From Catenulispora sp. EB89 (GTDB lineage Bacteria > Actinomycetota > Actinomycetes > Streptomycetales > Catenulisporaceae), in contig NZ_JBGCCU010000032.1 of assembly GCF_041261445.1 (NCBI RefSeq), forward strand, positions 1-64,000: 64,000 nt of DNA. Reading direction: 5' to 3'. The notes beneath the pieces are model-generated. The model did no database searches. It saw nothing but the letters and a program-made list of their open reading frames with translations, and was not told where the DNA came from. Every line of letters begins with the position of its first letter. Position 1 is the first letter of the stretch. The translations under genes and the position numbers were made by a program. Of the stretch, positions 25,677 through 34,161 are shown in pieces.

Positions 25677-25798
25677 CCCGGCCCCCCGGCTTCGGTGTGG
25701 TGCGTATGAGGGCTCTGATACTAGAGGGGTCGCCGACCTGCGTTCAACTCTTATCGAAACTCGATGGTCGCGGACAGTGACCGACGCGGTCGTCGGTT

Positions 25799-26515
25799 CT
25801 ACCTCCGGGCCGCCGCCGTCGCCTCGGCGATGGCCGCCAGTACCCGGCCGGTGTCCGCGAGATCGTCGAGCACGACTTCCGCCCCCGCGTCCCGCAGGTC
25901 CGCGGCCGATGTCGTGCCGCTGGCGACGGCGACCACCGCGGCGCTGTGCGCGAGCGCCGCCTCCACGTCGCGGACCGTGTCGCCGAGGATGACGGTCTCG
26001 GCCGGCGCGTACGTTCGGCCGTAGCAGGCCTCGGTGCGGCGCCAGGCGTGGGGGATCAGGGCGTTGCGTTCGAGCTCGTCGTCGCCGTAGGCGCCGATGG
26101 GGAAGTCGATCCAGGAGTGCAGGCCGAACGCCTGCAGCTTCATCTCCGCGACGGTGCGGATGTTGCCGGTCAGTACCGACTGCCGGACGTCCGCTTCGGC
26201 GTCGAGTGCCTGGAGCGCCGCCAGGGCGCCGGTCAGTGCGTAGCCGCGGGCCTTGGTGGCTTCGGCTCGGCTCAGCAGCGAGCGCTCAAGGGTGGCCAGG
26301 AACCGGGTGAGCAGTTCGGGGTCCGGGTCGACGTCGTGCATGCGCAGGACGCGGACGGCCATCGCGCGCTCGGTGAGGCCGTTGAACGTCATGTCGCCGC
26401 GCCAGGGGCTGCCGACGGTCTCCAGTACGGCTTCGGCGTAGGCCTCCGTGGCGACGCCGTTGGTCTTGATCAACGTCTGGTCGATGTCCCACAGCACCAG
26501 CAGTCCGCCGCCCAC
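25799..26515 (-). CDS. HAD-superfamily hydrolase, phosphoglycolate-phosphatase-like
   Basis: 238 aa. HAD motif I is WDIDQTLI at residues 9-16, a helical cap follows, motif II is LTGN, and motif IV is ILGDTVRDVEAA. The GTG at 26515 places motif I correctly. It follows the ABC-2 permease by 51 bp on the same strand, so it is probably the third gene of that operon. The substrate is unknown. Confidence 0.88.
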   Translation of the reverse strand: MGGGLLVLWDIDQTLIKTNGVATEAYAEAVLETVGSPWRGDMTFNGLTERAMAVRVLRMHDVDPDPELLTRFLATLERSLLSRAEATKARGYALTGALAALQALDAEADVRQSVLTGNIRTVAEMKLQAFGLHSWIDFPIGAYGDDELERNALIPHAWRRTEACYGRTYAPAETVILGDTVRDVEAALAHSAAVVAVASGTTSAADLRDAGAEVVLDDLADTGRVLAAIAEATAAARR

Positions 26516-26566
26516 ACCCGGCTCCTTCTGTCGTCGGCCGTGACCGGCCTTCGTCGGCCGCGCCGC

Positions 26567-27352
26567 TCACTCCGTCCGGCGACGCAGCGTCACAGCGCCC
26601 AGCGCCAGCGCGAGCACCCCGGCACCGGCGATGATAGCCATGTCGGCGATCAGTCCGCCGCTCACCGCGGACCGCGACGTGATCTTGTCCATCGCGTCCA
26701 CGGCGTACGACAACGGCATCACGTCCGACACCCAGCGCAGCACCGTCTGCATCCGGTCGCGCGGCGTGAACAGCCCGCAGAGCAGGAACTGCGGCAGTAC
26801 GAACGCCGGCAGGAACTGCACCGCCTGGAACTCCGTCCGCGCGAACGCGCTCGTGAACAGCCCCAACGCCGTCCCCAGCAGTGCGTCGAGTACCGCGACC
26901 AGCACCACCGCCCACGCCGGCCCGGCCACCGACAGCCCCAGCGGTCCGATCGTCAGCGCCGACACCAGCAGCGCCTGCACCAGCGCGACCGTGCCGAACG
27001 CCAGCGCGTACCCGCCGAGCAGGTCGCCCTTGGCCAGCGGCATCGTCAGCAGCCGCTCCAGGGTGCCGCTGGTCCGCTCGCGCAGCATGCCGACCGAGGT
27101 GACCAGGAACATCACGATGAACGGGAAGATCCCCAGCAGTGCCGCGCCGATCGACTGGAACACGTGCGGCGAGGCGTCGAAGACCCACTTCAGCAGGCTG
27201 ATCAGGACGCAGGGTACGACCAGCATCAGCGCGATCGTGCGCGGATCGTGCCGCAGCTGCTCCAGGACCCGGCGCGCGGTGGCGGTGGTACGCCGCAGGC
27301 TCATGCCGCCGCTGCCGTTCATGCCGCTCCGGCTCATCCCGCTCCCGCTCAT
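26567..27352 (-). CDS. ABC-2 type exporter permease
   Basis: 261 aa with six predicted membrane helices, ABC2_membrane family (DrrB/YhhJ-like). It has the typical RERTSGTLERLLTMPLAKGDLLGGY cytoplasmic segment after helix 2. The N-terminus is a MSGSGMSRSGMNGSG repeat with several alternative start codons. The ATG at 27352 overlaps the ATPase stop (ATGA). With the ATPase it would export a drug, lipid or polymer precursor; the cargo is unknown. Confidence 0.9.
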   Translation of the reverse strand: MSGSGMSRSGMNGSGGMSLRRTTATARRVLEQLRHDPRTIALMLVVPCVLISLLKWVFDASPHVFQSIGAALLGIFPFIVMFLVTSVGMLRERTSGTLERLLTMPLAKGDLLGGYALAFGTVALVQALLVSALTIGPLGLSVAGPAWAVVLVAVLDALLGTALGLFTSAFARTEFQAVQFLPAFVLPQFLLCGLFTPRDRMQTVLRWVSDVMPLSYAVDAMDKITSRSAVSGGLIADMAIIAGAGVLALALGAVTLRRRTE

Positions 27353-28068
27353 GCCGCCGCCCCCACCAGCCGCAGGAACGCGTCCTCGACATCGCTCGCG
27401 CCGGTCCGGGCCAGCAGCCCCTCGGGCGTGTCGGAGGCCAGGATGCGCCCCTCGCGCATGAGCAGCAGCCGCGTGCAGCGCGAGGCCTCGTCCATGACGT
27501 GGCTGGAGATGAGGAACGTCACCGGATCAGCGCCGCCCGCCAGCCGATGGAACAGCCCCCACAGCTCGGCCCGCAGCACCGGATCCAGCCCGACCGTCGG
27601 CTCGTCGAGCACCAGCACCCGCGGCGTCCCGAGCAGCGCCGCAGCCAACGACACCCGCGCCCGCTGCCCGCCGGACAACCGGTCGGCCCGCGCGCCTTCC
27701 CTGCCCTCCAGCCCCACGGCCGCGATCACCCGATCGGGATCCTCGTGCGGCGCGCCCAGCACGGCCGCGAAGTAGCGCAGGTTCTCGATCACCGACAGGT
27801 CGCCGTAGACCGAAGGGGCCTGAGTCACGTACCCGATCCGGTCGCGCAGCGCCGCACTGCCCGCCGGCGCCCCGAGTACCCGCACCTCGCCGCCGGCCAC
27901 CTTCTGCACGCCGACCACGGAGCGCAGCAGCGTCGTCTTCCCGCACCCCGACGGCCCCAGCAACCCGGTGACCGAACCGGCCTCCACCTGCGCGTCCACG
28001 GCGTGCAGCACCACCTGCCCGCCGCGCACGACGCGCAGCCCGCGCACCTCGACCGCGTAATTCATCAT
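27349..28068 (-). CDS. ABC-2 type exporter ATP-binding protein
   Basis: 239 aa cytoplasmic ATPase: Walker A GPSGCGKTT, Q-loop VTQAP, signature LSGGQRAR, Walker B VLVLDEP, H-loop SSHVMDE. It is the first gene of the operon with the permease and a HAD phosphatase. The start at 28068 or 28065 (MM) is chosen because the domain begins six residues later; upstream codons are not family-like. Confidence 0.92.
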   Translation of the reverse strand: MMNYAVEVRGLRVVRGGQVVLHAVDAQVEAGSVTGLLGPSGCGKTTLLRSVVGVQKVAGGEVRVLGAPAGSAALRDRIGYVTQAPSVYGDLSVIENLRYFAAVLGAPHEDPDRVIAAVGLEGREGARADRLSGGQRARVSLAAALLGTPRVLVLDEPTVGLDPVLRAELWGLFHRLAGGADPVTFLISSHVMDEASRCTRLLLMREGRILASDTPEGLLARTGASDVEDAFLRLVGAAA

Positions 28069-28138
28069 GCGATGAGTTTCTGCCCGAGACGGAACGGGTG
28101 TCAAGGACCGCCGAACTCATCTGTGCCACGATTCGGGG

Positions 28139-28828
28139 ATGGACACGACCGACGTCGCACGCGCGATCGCAGCCGCGACCTCGGTCGCCGCATCGCTCGG
28201 CCTGCCGGCCGACGACGCCGTCGTCCTGCACGACTCGAACCGGCTGGCGTTGCGGCTGACGCCGTGCGACGTGCTTGCCCGGGTCGCCCCTGCGGGACAT
28301 GACGCCGGGCAGTTCGAGATCGAGCTCACGCGACGGCTTCACGGTGACGCTGTGGACCTACTACGAACGCCAAGGCACTGGAGCAACTGCACGCCGGCAT
28401 GCGCACCGTTGAGACGCCGAGCCCACGATTCACGGACCGCGCCGCGGAAGCGGAAGACATTCTCGCCGACACGGACCGCGCGTTCCTCAGCAGCAGACTG
28501 AGAAGCCTGCGACGTGCGATCGAAGACCGCGGCGCCGCAGAGCAACTGCTCCACGGCGAGCCGCATCCGGGCAACGTGCTCAGCACGAAGAACGGCCCGC
28601 TGTTCGTCGACCTTGAGACGTGCTGCCGCGGACCCGTCGAGTTCGATCTCGCGCACGTCGCCGAGGCGGTACGCGAGCTTTACCCGAACGTCGACCAAGA
28701 ACTGCTCGACGAGTGCCGGCAGCTCGTTCTCGCGATGGTCGCAGCCTGGCGCACTGCTGCGTTCACTGCGCGAGGGGCCTCCTTGGCCGACGCTCAACAC
28801 GGTCGTCAGACGACTGGACGCTCTGTAG
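28139..28828 (+). pseudogene. Aminoglycoside phosphotransferase (APH) family pseudogene, multiply frameshifted
   Basis: Pieces of one APH-fold kinase occur in order in all three frames. From 28139: MDTTDVARAIAAA... ALRLTPCDVLARVAPAG. From about 28338: FTVTLWTYYE. From about 28372: KALEQLHAGMRTVE through LLHGEPHPGNVL (catalytic loop; HGD is HGE here) and PLFVDLETCCRGP. After about 28750 the C-terminal end LLRSLREGPPWPTL is in yet another frame. At least two small internal deletions and one further frameshift are needed to explain this. It is dead as an APH kinase. Confidence 0.8.
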
Positions 28829-28852
28829 AAGCGGAGAAGACAGCAGCGCCGC

Positions 28853-29575
28853 CTACAGCACCTCCGCCAACCCCCGAGCCAGCTGCTCGTACACCTGCTC
28901 CGAACGAGCGTCGGCGCGCGCCAGCAACTCGTCCTTGCCCATCCCCGCAGCCAAGTCCCTCTGGTAGCGCACCTGCGCCGCCTGCACCGCCCCCGCGATC
29001 TGAGCCGCCGCGATCTCCAGCTGGAAGCGGTCAGCCTGCGGGTACTGCTCGATCATCAACTCCGTGAGCAGGTTCTGCCGCTCGTACATGAACCCCACCG
29101 ACCGCGTCCACAGCGTCGGGTACTCCCTGAGCAGCCGTGAGAACGTCCGTGAACGCTCCACCTGCTCCGGCGTCTGGACGTAGTACCGGTACATCTCCTG
29201 CTGCCACTCCTTCACCGCCGCCAGCACGCCGATCTCCGGCGCGCGCGAGCGCAGCGCGGTGCGCAGCCGGTCGTTGGCCTCGTGCCGCAGCTCCCAGACC
29301 AGGTCTTCCTTCGACGCGTAGTGCGTGAACACCGTGGCCGGGGCGACGTCGGCGGCGCGGGCGATCTCGGCCATCGTGACGTGGTCGTAGCCGCGCTCGG
29401 CGAACAGGGTCATCGCGGCGTCGTGGATGGCTCGGCGGGTGCGCTGCTTCTTGCGTTCGCGCAGGCCCAGCTGCGGCGGGTCGCTCTGGGGCGGGTCGCT
29501 GCGCGGGTCGAGCTTGCCGTGTTCAGGCGCGGCGAGCGCGTCGGCCGCGTCGGGTGCTCCAGCTCCGGTCTCCAT
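28853..29575 (-). CDS. TetR-family regulator of adjacent efflux pump
   Basis: 240 aa. After a 35-residue disordered N-terminus comes the helix-turn-helix (RTRRAIHDAAMTLFAERGYDHVTMAEIARAADVAPATVFTHYASKEDL). The C-terminal domain is helical. It is divergent from a DHA2 pump with 73 bp between the starts; the intergenic palindrome is a likely operator. The arrangement suggests drug-induced derepression of the pump. Confidence 0.9.
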   Translation of the reverse strand: METGAGAPDAADALAAPEHGKLDPRSDPPQSDPPQLGLRERKKQRTRRAIHDAAMTLFAERGYDHVTMAEIARAADVAPATVFTHYASKEDLVWELRHEANDRLRTALRSRAPEIGVLAAVKEWQQEMYRYYVQTPEQVERSRTFSRLLREYPTLWTRSVGFMYERQNLLTELMIEQYPQADRFQLEIAAAQIAGAVQAAQVRYQRDLAAGMGKDELLARADARSEQVYEQLARGLAEVL

Positions 29576-29607
29576 GAAATAAATACTAGCTGGACTTCGT
29601 CTATCAT

Positions 29608-29622
29608 TAGAGTCACTCTAAA
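29608..29622. promoter_or_regulatory. Probable TetR operator between regulator and efflux pump
   Basis: TTAGAGT-C-ACTCTAA is a 15-bp inverted repeat with a one-base centre, in the AT-rich gap between divergent tetR and MFS genes. Its position suits simultaneous control of both promoters. Confidence 0.65.
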
Positions 29623-29648
29623 ATTAAACGCGCTCCGGGGAGGGTCCC

Positions 29649-31157
29649 TTGTCTTCGACCGATCAGATAGCCGACACGCCACCGTCGTCCGCGTCATCGG
29701 CGTCATCGGCGTCGTCCGCGCAGGCCGCGGCCGTGCCGGGCCCGCGCGCCGGCGGCTCGCGGGTGGGCAACAAGACCGCGCTGCTGATCATCGCGTGTGT
29801 CGCCCAGTTCATGGTGGTGCTCGACGTGAGCATCGTGAACGTCGCGCTGCCCGCCATGCGCGGCGCGCTGGACCTGTCGCCGACCGGCGTGCAGTGGGTC
29901 GTCAACGCCTACGCGCTCGGGTTCGCCGGCCTGCTGCTGTTCGGCGGACGTGCCGCCGATCTGTTCGGCGCCAAGCCGGTGTTCCTCACCGGCCTGGTCG
30001 GCTTCACCGCCGCCAGCCTGGCCGGCGGCATGGCCGACACCGGCACGCTGCTCATCGCGGCCCGCTCGGTGCAGGGTCTGGCCGGCGCGGTGCTCGCCCC
30101 GGCGACCATGACGCTGATCATGACCACGTTCACCGACCCGCGCGAGCGGACCAAGGCGCTGGGCGCCTGGAGCGCCACGATGGCGGCCGGCGGGGCGATG
30201 GGCGCCGTCGTCGGCGGGATGCTCACGCAGTGGGTGAGCTGGCGCTGGGTGCTGTTCGTCAACGTGCCGGTCGGCGTGGTGCTGATCCTGGCCGCGGTGC
30301 CGCTGATCGCCCGCACCCGGGGCCGCGGCGCCACGCTGCGGACGCTGGACCTGCCCGGCGCCATCACCGTCACGCTCGGCCTGACCGGCATCGTCTACGG
30401 CGTCGTCACCACCGACACGCACAGCTGGGGCTCCGGCGCGGTGCTCGCGCCGCTGTTCGGCGGCGTGGTGCTGCTGGCGCTGTTCGTCCTGCTGGAGGCG
30501 CGCAGCAAGCACGCCCTGGTGCCGCTGCGCGTGTTCCGGAACCGCTCGCTGGCCGTGGCGGACGTCGCCGCGCTGCTGATCGGCGCCGGCATGTTCGCGA
30601 TGTGGTTCTACGTCAGCCTGTACCTGCAGCAGGTGCTCGGGTTCGACGCGCTGCGGGCCGGGTTCGCCTTCGTGCCCGGCTCGGCGATGATCGTGCTCGG
30701 CACCATGCTGGCCACCCGGGCGCTGCCCCGGATCGGCCCGCGTCCGCTGCTGCTGGTCGGCCCGGTGGTCGCGGCCGTCGGCCTGGCCTGGCTGTCGCGC
30801 TTCCCGGCCGGCGGCTCGTACACCGTCGACGTCCTGGGCCCGCTGATGCTGCTCACGTTCGGCATGGGCCTGGCCATGACGCCGCTGGCCGTCGCCGGAA
30901 CCGCCGGCATGCCGCGGCACGAGGCCGGCCTGGCCTCCGGCCTGATCAACACCTCCCGCCAGGTCGGCGGCGCCATCGGCCTGGCCGCGCTGTCCACGGT
31001 CTCCGCGCACATCGCCGCCGGCCACGGCGGCAGCCCGAAGTCCGCGCTGGCCGCGGGCTACGGCGGCGCGATGATCGGCGCGGCGATCGCGGTGGCCGCG
31101 GCCGGCGTCGTGGCGGCGATGCTGCCGCGACGCGGAAGCGAGCCGGCAAAGGGGTAG
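29649..31157 (+). CDS. MFS drug efflux transporter, DHA2 family (14 helices)
   Basis: 502 aa. It has 14 predicted helices and DHA2 motifs: QFMVVLDVSIVNVALPAM (motif D2-like), GGRAADLFGAKPVF (motif A), RSVQGLAGAVLAPATMTL (motif B), and W-S-A-T-MAAGGAMGAVVGGML (motif C). It starts with TTG at 29649 after GGGAGGG, giving a Ser/Ala-rich N-terminus. It expels cationic drugs or antibiotics by proton antiport. A strong terminator lies 35 bp after the stop. Confidence 0.93.
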   Translation: MSSTDQIADTPPSSASSASSASSAQAAAVPGPRAGGSRVGNKTALLIIACVAQFMVVLDVSIVNVALPAMRGALDLSPTGVQWVVNAYALGFAGLLLFGGRAADLFGAKPVFLTGLVGFTAASLAGGMADTGTLLIAARSVQGLAGAVLAPATMTLIMTTFTDPRERTKALGAWSATMAAGGAMGAVVGGMLTQWVSWRWVLFVNVPVGVVLILAAVPLIARTRGRGATLRTLDLPGAITVTLGLTGIVYGVVTTDTHSWGSGAVLAPLFGGVVLLALFVLLEARSKHALVPLRVFRNRSLAVADVAALLIGAGMFAMWFYVSLYLQQVLGFDALRAGFAFVPGSAMIVLGTMLATRALPRIGPRPLLLVGPVVAAVGLAWLSRFPAGGSYTVDVLGPLMLLTFGMGLAMTPLAVAGTAGMPRHEAGLASGLINTSRQVGGAIGLAALSTVSAHIAAGHGGSPKSALAAGYGGAMIGAAIAVAAAGVVAAMLPRRGSEPAKG

Positions 31158-31191
31158 GCGCCGACGCGCACGGAACCCGACCCCCTCGGAC

Positions 31192-31244
31192 AGGCGGCGT
31201 GGTTCGGACCCGGAGACGGGTTCGGGCCGCGCCGCCTACTTTTT
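31192..31244 (+). terminator. Rho-independent terminator of efflux gene
   Basis: A 20-bp stem (31192-31211 with 31218-31237, including several G.T pairs) and a GGAGAC loop are followed by ACTTTTT. It is the clearest intrinsic terminator in the left half of the window. Confidence 0.92.
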
Positions 31245-31320
31245 GCTGCGCTGATTCTTACCGCGCCGATTCTCGCTGGGCCGATTTTGCCGCGCTGATT
31301 CTCGCTGCGCTGATCTTTTG
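31245..31320. repeat. Degenerate GCTGCGCTGATTCT repeats
   Basis: About five imperfect units of 12-18 bp (GCTGCGCTGATTCT, GCGCCGATTCTC, GCTGGGCCGATTTT) lie between the terminator and the convergent TetR gene end. Confidence 0.7.
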
Positions 31321-31322
31321 CG

Positions 31323-31907
31323 CTAGCCCAAAAGCCGCTGCAAAGCCGGAGCCAGCAACGCCACCAACTCCTCAGAACCCAGCGAAGCCACCGGCTCCAC
31401 CCGGATCACATACCGCGCCATCGCCAACCCGATGATCTGCGCCAACGCCATCTCCACCCGCGCCTCGGCGTCCGCCCCGCCGACCCACGCCGCCAACGGC
31501 GCGATCAGCCGCGGCTGCGCGAACCCGCGCACCAACGCCGCCATCTCCTCGTTCGACGCGATCGTCCGCAGCACCGCCAGCAACCGCTCCCGCGCCTGCG
31601 GCACCTCCCACAGCCCGACCACGAACCGCGCCAGCCGCTCCCCGACCCCCGCCGCGTCCCCGGCCACCTGCTCCAGCACCACCGCCGGATCCACCGGGAA
31701 CTCCAGCGCCGCCAGGAACACCCGGTCCTTCGACCCGAAGTAGTGGTGCACCAGCGCCGAGTCCACACCGGCCGCCCGCGCGATACCCCGCACCGTCGCC
31801 TTCTCGTACCCCCGCGAGGCGAACTCGGCGCGCGCCGCGTCCAGGATCTCGCCGCGGGTGTCGGCCGAACCGGGTCGGCGGCCCGGGCGCTTGGCGGGGG
31901 CGGTCAT
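31323..31907 (-). CDS. TetR-family transcriptional regulator
   Basis: 194 aa. The helix-turn-helix is TRGEILDAARAEFASRGYEKATVRGIARAAGVDSALVHHYFGSKDRVF; the TetR_C domain follows. The start at 31907 (MTAPAKRPGR) excludes an unrelated upstream extension. Its stop lies in the repeat tract after the convergent efflux gene. The target is unknown; the pump at 29.6 kb already has its own divergent regulator. Confidence 0.9.
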   Translation of the reverse strand: MTAPAKRPGRRPGSADTRGEILDAARAEFASRGYEKATVRGIARAAGVDSALVHHYFGSKDRVFLAALEFPVDPAVVLEQVAGDAAGVGERLARFVVGLWEVPQARERLLAVLRTIASNEEMAALVRGFAQPRLIAPLAAWVGGADAEARVEMALAQIIGLAMARYVIRVEPVASLGSEELVALLAPALQRLLG

Positions 31908-31944
31908 GATTCTCACAGTAGCCGCCGGGTGCGGGGGCGGGCCG

Positions 31945-32484
31945 CTACAGCGTGTCCCACCAGCGGACATCGGGCAGGTCCGGCGCGTCGGGGTGCTCGA
32001 AGTAGAACGGGACGCTGAAATGCTTCGCCAGCCCCGTTCCCAGCTCGGTGGCCTCCTCGGATTCCGTCCACGGCGGCACCCGGCCGTTGAACAGCCGGAT
32101 GTCGCCTCCGTGCCGGATCATCGCCAGTTCGTGCTCGGCGCGCGGATCGGTGGTCACGGCCACGAGCAGCACCATCCAGCCGACGGAGTCGCCGTCCCAG
32201 ATCGCTTCGATCGCGTCGGGACGGTCCGGCAGCTCGCAGACCTCGGCGATCAACGTCGCCAGGTCGCGGGGCGGCTCGGGCTTGGGCTGGACGCGGTCGG
32301 CAAGCGTGCTTCGCCGTCGGAACACGAGCCGTTGACAGTCCTGAAGCGAGATACGCTCCGCACCGCTGCGGCTGGTCCACAGCGTATGGACAGCGGCGAA
32401 CCACTCGTCCACCAGTACGAACTCGTCCACTCGCGCTCGAAGTGCTTCCGGCAGCGCCTCCCACTCGACCTCGGCCTCAGTCAC
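31945..32484 (-). CDS. Hypothetical cytoplasmic protein
   Basis: 179 aa from the GTG at 32484 (VTEAEVEWEAL), unrecognised. It is acidic with many Trp (EWFAAVHTLW, VGWMVLL, VRWWDTL) and no membrane segment or signal. It lies 16 bp downstream of another unrecognised gene on the same strand, suggesting a two-gene unit. Confidence 0.6.
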   Translation of the reverse strand: MTEAEVEWEALPEALRARVDEFVLVDEWFAAVHTLWTSRSGAERISLQDCQRLVFRRRSTLADRVQPKPEPPRDLATLIAEVCELPDRPDAIEAIWDGDSVGWMVLLVAVTTDPRAEHELAMIRHGGDIRLFNGRVPPWTESEEATELGTGLAKHFSVPFYFEHPDAPDLPDVRWWDTL

Positions 32485-32500
32485 GGCCCAGACCGTAGCC

Positions 32501-33109
32501 CTACACCACGCCCGACAGCACGTCATAAAGCAGCGCCCGAAACGCCCGCACGTCCCGCAGCAGGTTCTCGCTCACCACCAGCGTGCCGTCGGCGAGCAGC
32601 CAGAACACCCGCCCGGCCACCGGCAGCACCGTGATGTCGAGCTCGAACTCCCGGGCCTGCCGGCCGAGTTCGGCCTCCAGCTGCTTCACCACCGCGCCGG
32701 GTTCGCGCGCGATGTAGGGCGGGGCGCCGCTGCTGCGCGGGGCCAGCGGGCGGTAGTCGGACGACCAGCGCGAGGCGTCGCGGAAGCCTGCTTCGACCAG
32801 CGTCTTCAGTTCCGGGGAGCGGACCAGGAGTTCGAAGCCGGGTGGGCCGAGCGTCTGTTGGGCGAACCAGTCCTCCAGCCGGCCCTCCCACAGGCCGAGC
32901 CACAGTCCGGTCCACTGCGCGGTGGCGTGGGGTCCGGCCAGCGCCGCCAGGTCCTTGTCCACCGGCACCGGTGGGTCCAGCGGTGGGATCGCGGGATCCA
33001 AGTCCGGGGCCATCCCCGAGGCGTCCCGCAGCCACAGTGCCATCGTCATCGTCCGCCGGTCGCCCACCGCGATCCGCCAGCCGGCGCCCCGTTCCCGTCG
33101 CAGCCGCAC
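32501..33109 (-). CDS. Hypothetical cytoplasmic protein
   Basis: 202 aa from a GTG at 33109; an internal ATG (MTMALWLRD) is an alternative start. Trp- and Pro-rich segments such as QWTGLWLGLWEGRLEDWF and a C-terminal VFWLLADGTLVVSENLLRDVRAF are visible. No known domain. It is divergent from the racemase gene with 71 bp between starts. Confidence 0.6.
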   Translation of the reverse strand: MRLRRERGAGWRIAVGDRRTMTMALWLRDASGMAPDLDPAIPPLDPPVPVDKDLAALAGPHATAQWTGLWLGLWEGRLEDWFAQQTLGPPGFELLVRSPELKTLVEAGFRDASRWSSDYRPLAPRSSGAPPYIAREPGAVVKQLEAELGRQAREFELDITVLPVAGRVFWLLADGTLVVSENLLRDVRAFRALLYDVLSGVV

Positions 33110-33180
33110 GCTTCCAGCATCGCCGACTACGCCGCCGAGCGGAACGCCCCGGGCGCCGGGACTGCCGGGACAATGGTCCG

Positions 33181-33927
33181 ATGCAGAACCGCGACCACCG
33201 CCACCTTGGCATCCTCGCCCACTCCGCCGAAGGCGCCGCCCTGTCCTTCCAGACCTTCTGCCGCGAAGGCTTCGCCCGCCTCGGCCCGCACGACCACCCG
33301 GACGTCACCCTCGACCTGATCCCGCTGGCCCGCTCCATGCCGTACTGGGAATCAGGCGACTACCACGCCGTCCGGGACATCCTGCGCGAGAGCGCCGAGC
33401 GGCTCGCAGCCGCCGGCGCCGACTTCTTCATCTGCCCCGACAACACCGCCCACCTGGCCTTCGAGCTCGACGGCGACCCCTACCCGATCCCCGGCCTGCA
33501 CATCGCCGAGGTCGTCGCCGACGAGGCCGCCGCCCGCGGCCACCGCAAGGTCGGCATCCTCGGCACCCGCTTCACCATGGAAGGGCCCGTGTACCCCGGG
33601 GCCCTGGCCGCGCGCGGCATCGACTCGGCCGCCCCCGACGCCGCCGACCGGGCCACCGTCGACACGATCATCTTCGACGAGCTCGTCAACGGCGTGTTCA
33701 CCGACGGCAGCCGCGACGCCTACCGCCGCGTCATCGAGCACCTCTCCGCCGCGGGCTGCGACGCCGTCGCCCTGGTCTGCACCGAGATCCCGCTGCTCGT
33801 CACGCCCGGGATCTCGCCGCTGCCGACCCTGGACTCCACCCGGCTCCAGGCGCGCGCGGCGTTCGAGGTCGCGATCAACGCGCGCGCCCTGCCGACGTGG
33901 CGCGGCGGCCCGCCGGCCCGGCCCTAG
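33181..33927 (+). CDS. Aspartate/glutamate racemase family protein
   Basis: 248 aa, Asp_Glu_race fold, which interconverts L- and D-amino acids (or related enantiomers) with two Cys and no cofactor. The two catalytic Cys are visible in FICPDNTAHLAF and ALVCTEIPLL, one per lobe. The ATG at 33181 begins the typical RHLGILAHSAEGA N-terminus. The left arm of a 21-bp inverted repeat overlaps its stop codon. Confidence 0.88.
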   Translation: MQNRDHRHLGILAHSAEGAALSFQTFCREGFARLGPHDHPDVTLDLIPLARSMPYWESGDYHAVRDILRESAERLAAAGADFFICPDNTAHLAFELDGDPYPIPGLHIAEVVADEAAARGHRKVGILGTRFTMEGPVYPGALAARGIDSAAPDAADRATVDTIIFDELVNGVFTDGSRDAYRRVIEHLSAAGCDAVALVCTEIPLLVTPGISPLPTLDSTRLQARAAFEVAINARALPTWRGGPPARP

Positions 33928-34041
33928 TGAGCCGACTTCGAGATTCACCGGCACCACGTGAGTCGAGTTCCGCACCAACGCGCAGGTCGGGCGAGGGCAC
34001 ACCGCCGTAATTGCGCTCGCGAATCTCGAAGTCGGCTCACT
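33926..34041. repeat. 116-bp element with perfect 21-bp terminal inverted repeats
   Basis: Positions 33926-33946 and 34021-34041 are perfect reverse complements (21/21; core GCCGACTTCGAGATT). They enclose 74 bp with no gene. The left arm begins inside the racemase stop codon. No target-site duplication is obvious. It could be a small non-autonomous transposable element or a large hairpin terminator between convergent genes. Confidence 0.85.
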
Positions 34042-34082
34042 GGCCCCGGCCGTGCTCCCGGGATTGGCCCCGCCGCCAGGTC

Positions 34083-34160
34083 GGGCCCGGCCCCCGCCCC
34101 GGCCCCGGCCCCCGCCCCAGCCCCAGCGCCGGCCCGGCCCGCCCCAGCGCCCGCCCGGCC
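34083..34160. repeat. C-rich low-complexity tract (G-quadruplex potential on minus strand)
   Basis: Almost every base is C or G. Runs of three to five C recur (CCCCCGCCCCGGCCCC pattern), so the minus strand carries many closely spaced G-runs. It ends at the stop of the aminotransferase gene. Confidence 0.75.
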
Positions 34161-34161
34161 C

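Noticed and set aside
29703-31025. Minus-strand open frame of 440 codons opposite the DHA2 efflux gene
   Set aside because: The translation is low-complexity (His/Gln/Arg/Gly) with no domain; the plus strand encodes a clear 14-helix transporter.
33926-34041. Insertion sequence with transposase
   Set aside because: There is no coding capacity between the 21-bp termini and no visible target duplication, so it can at most be a non-autonomous element.
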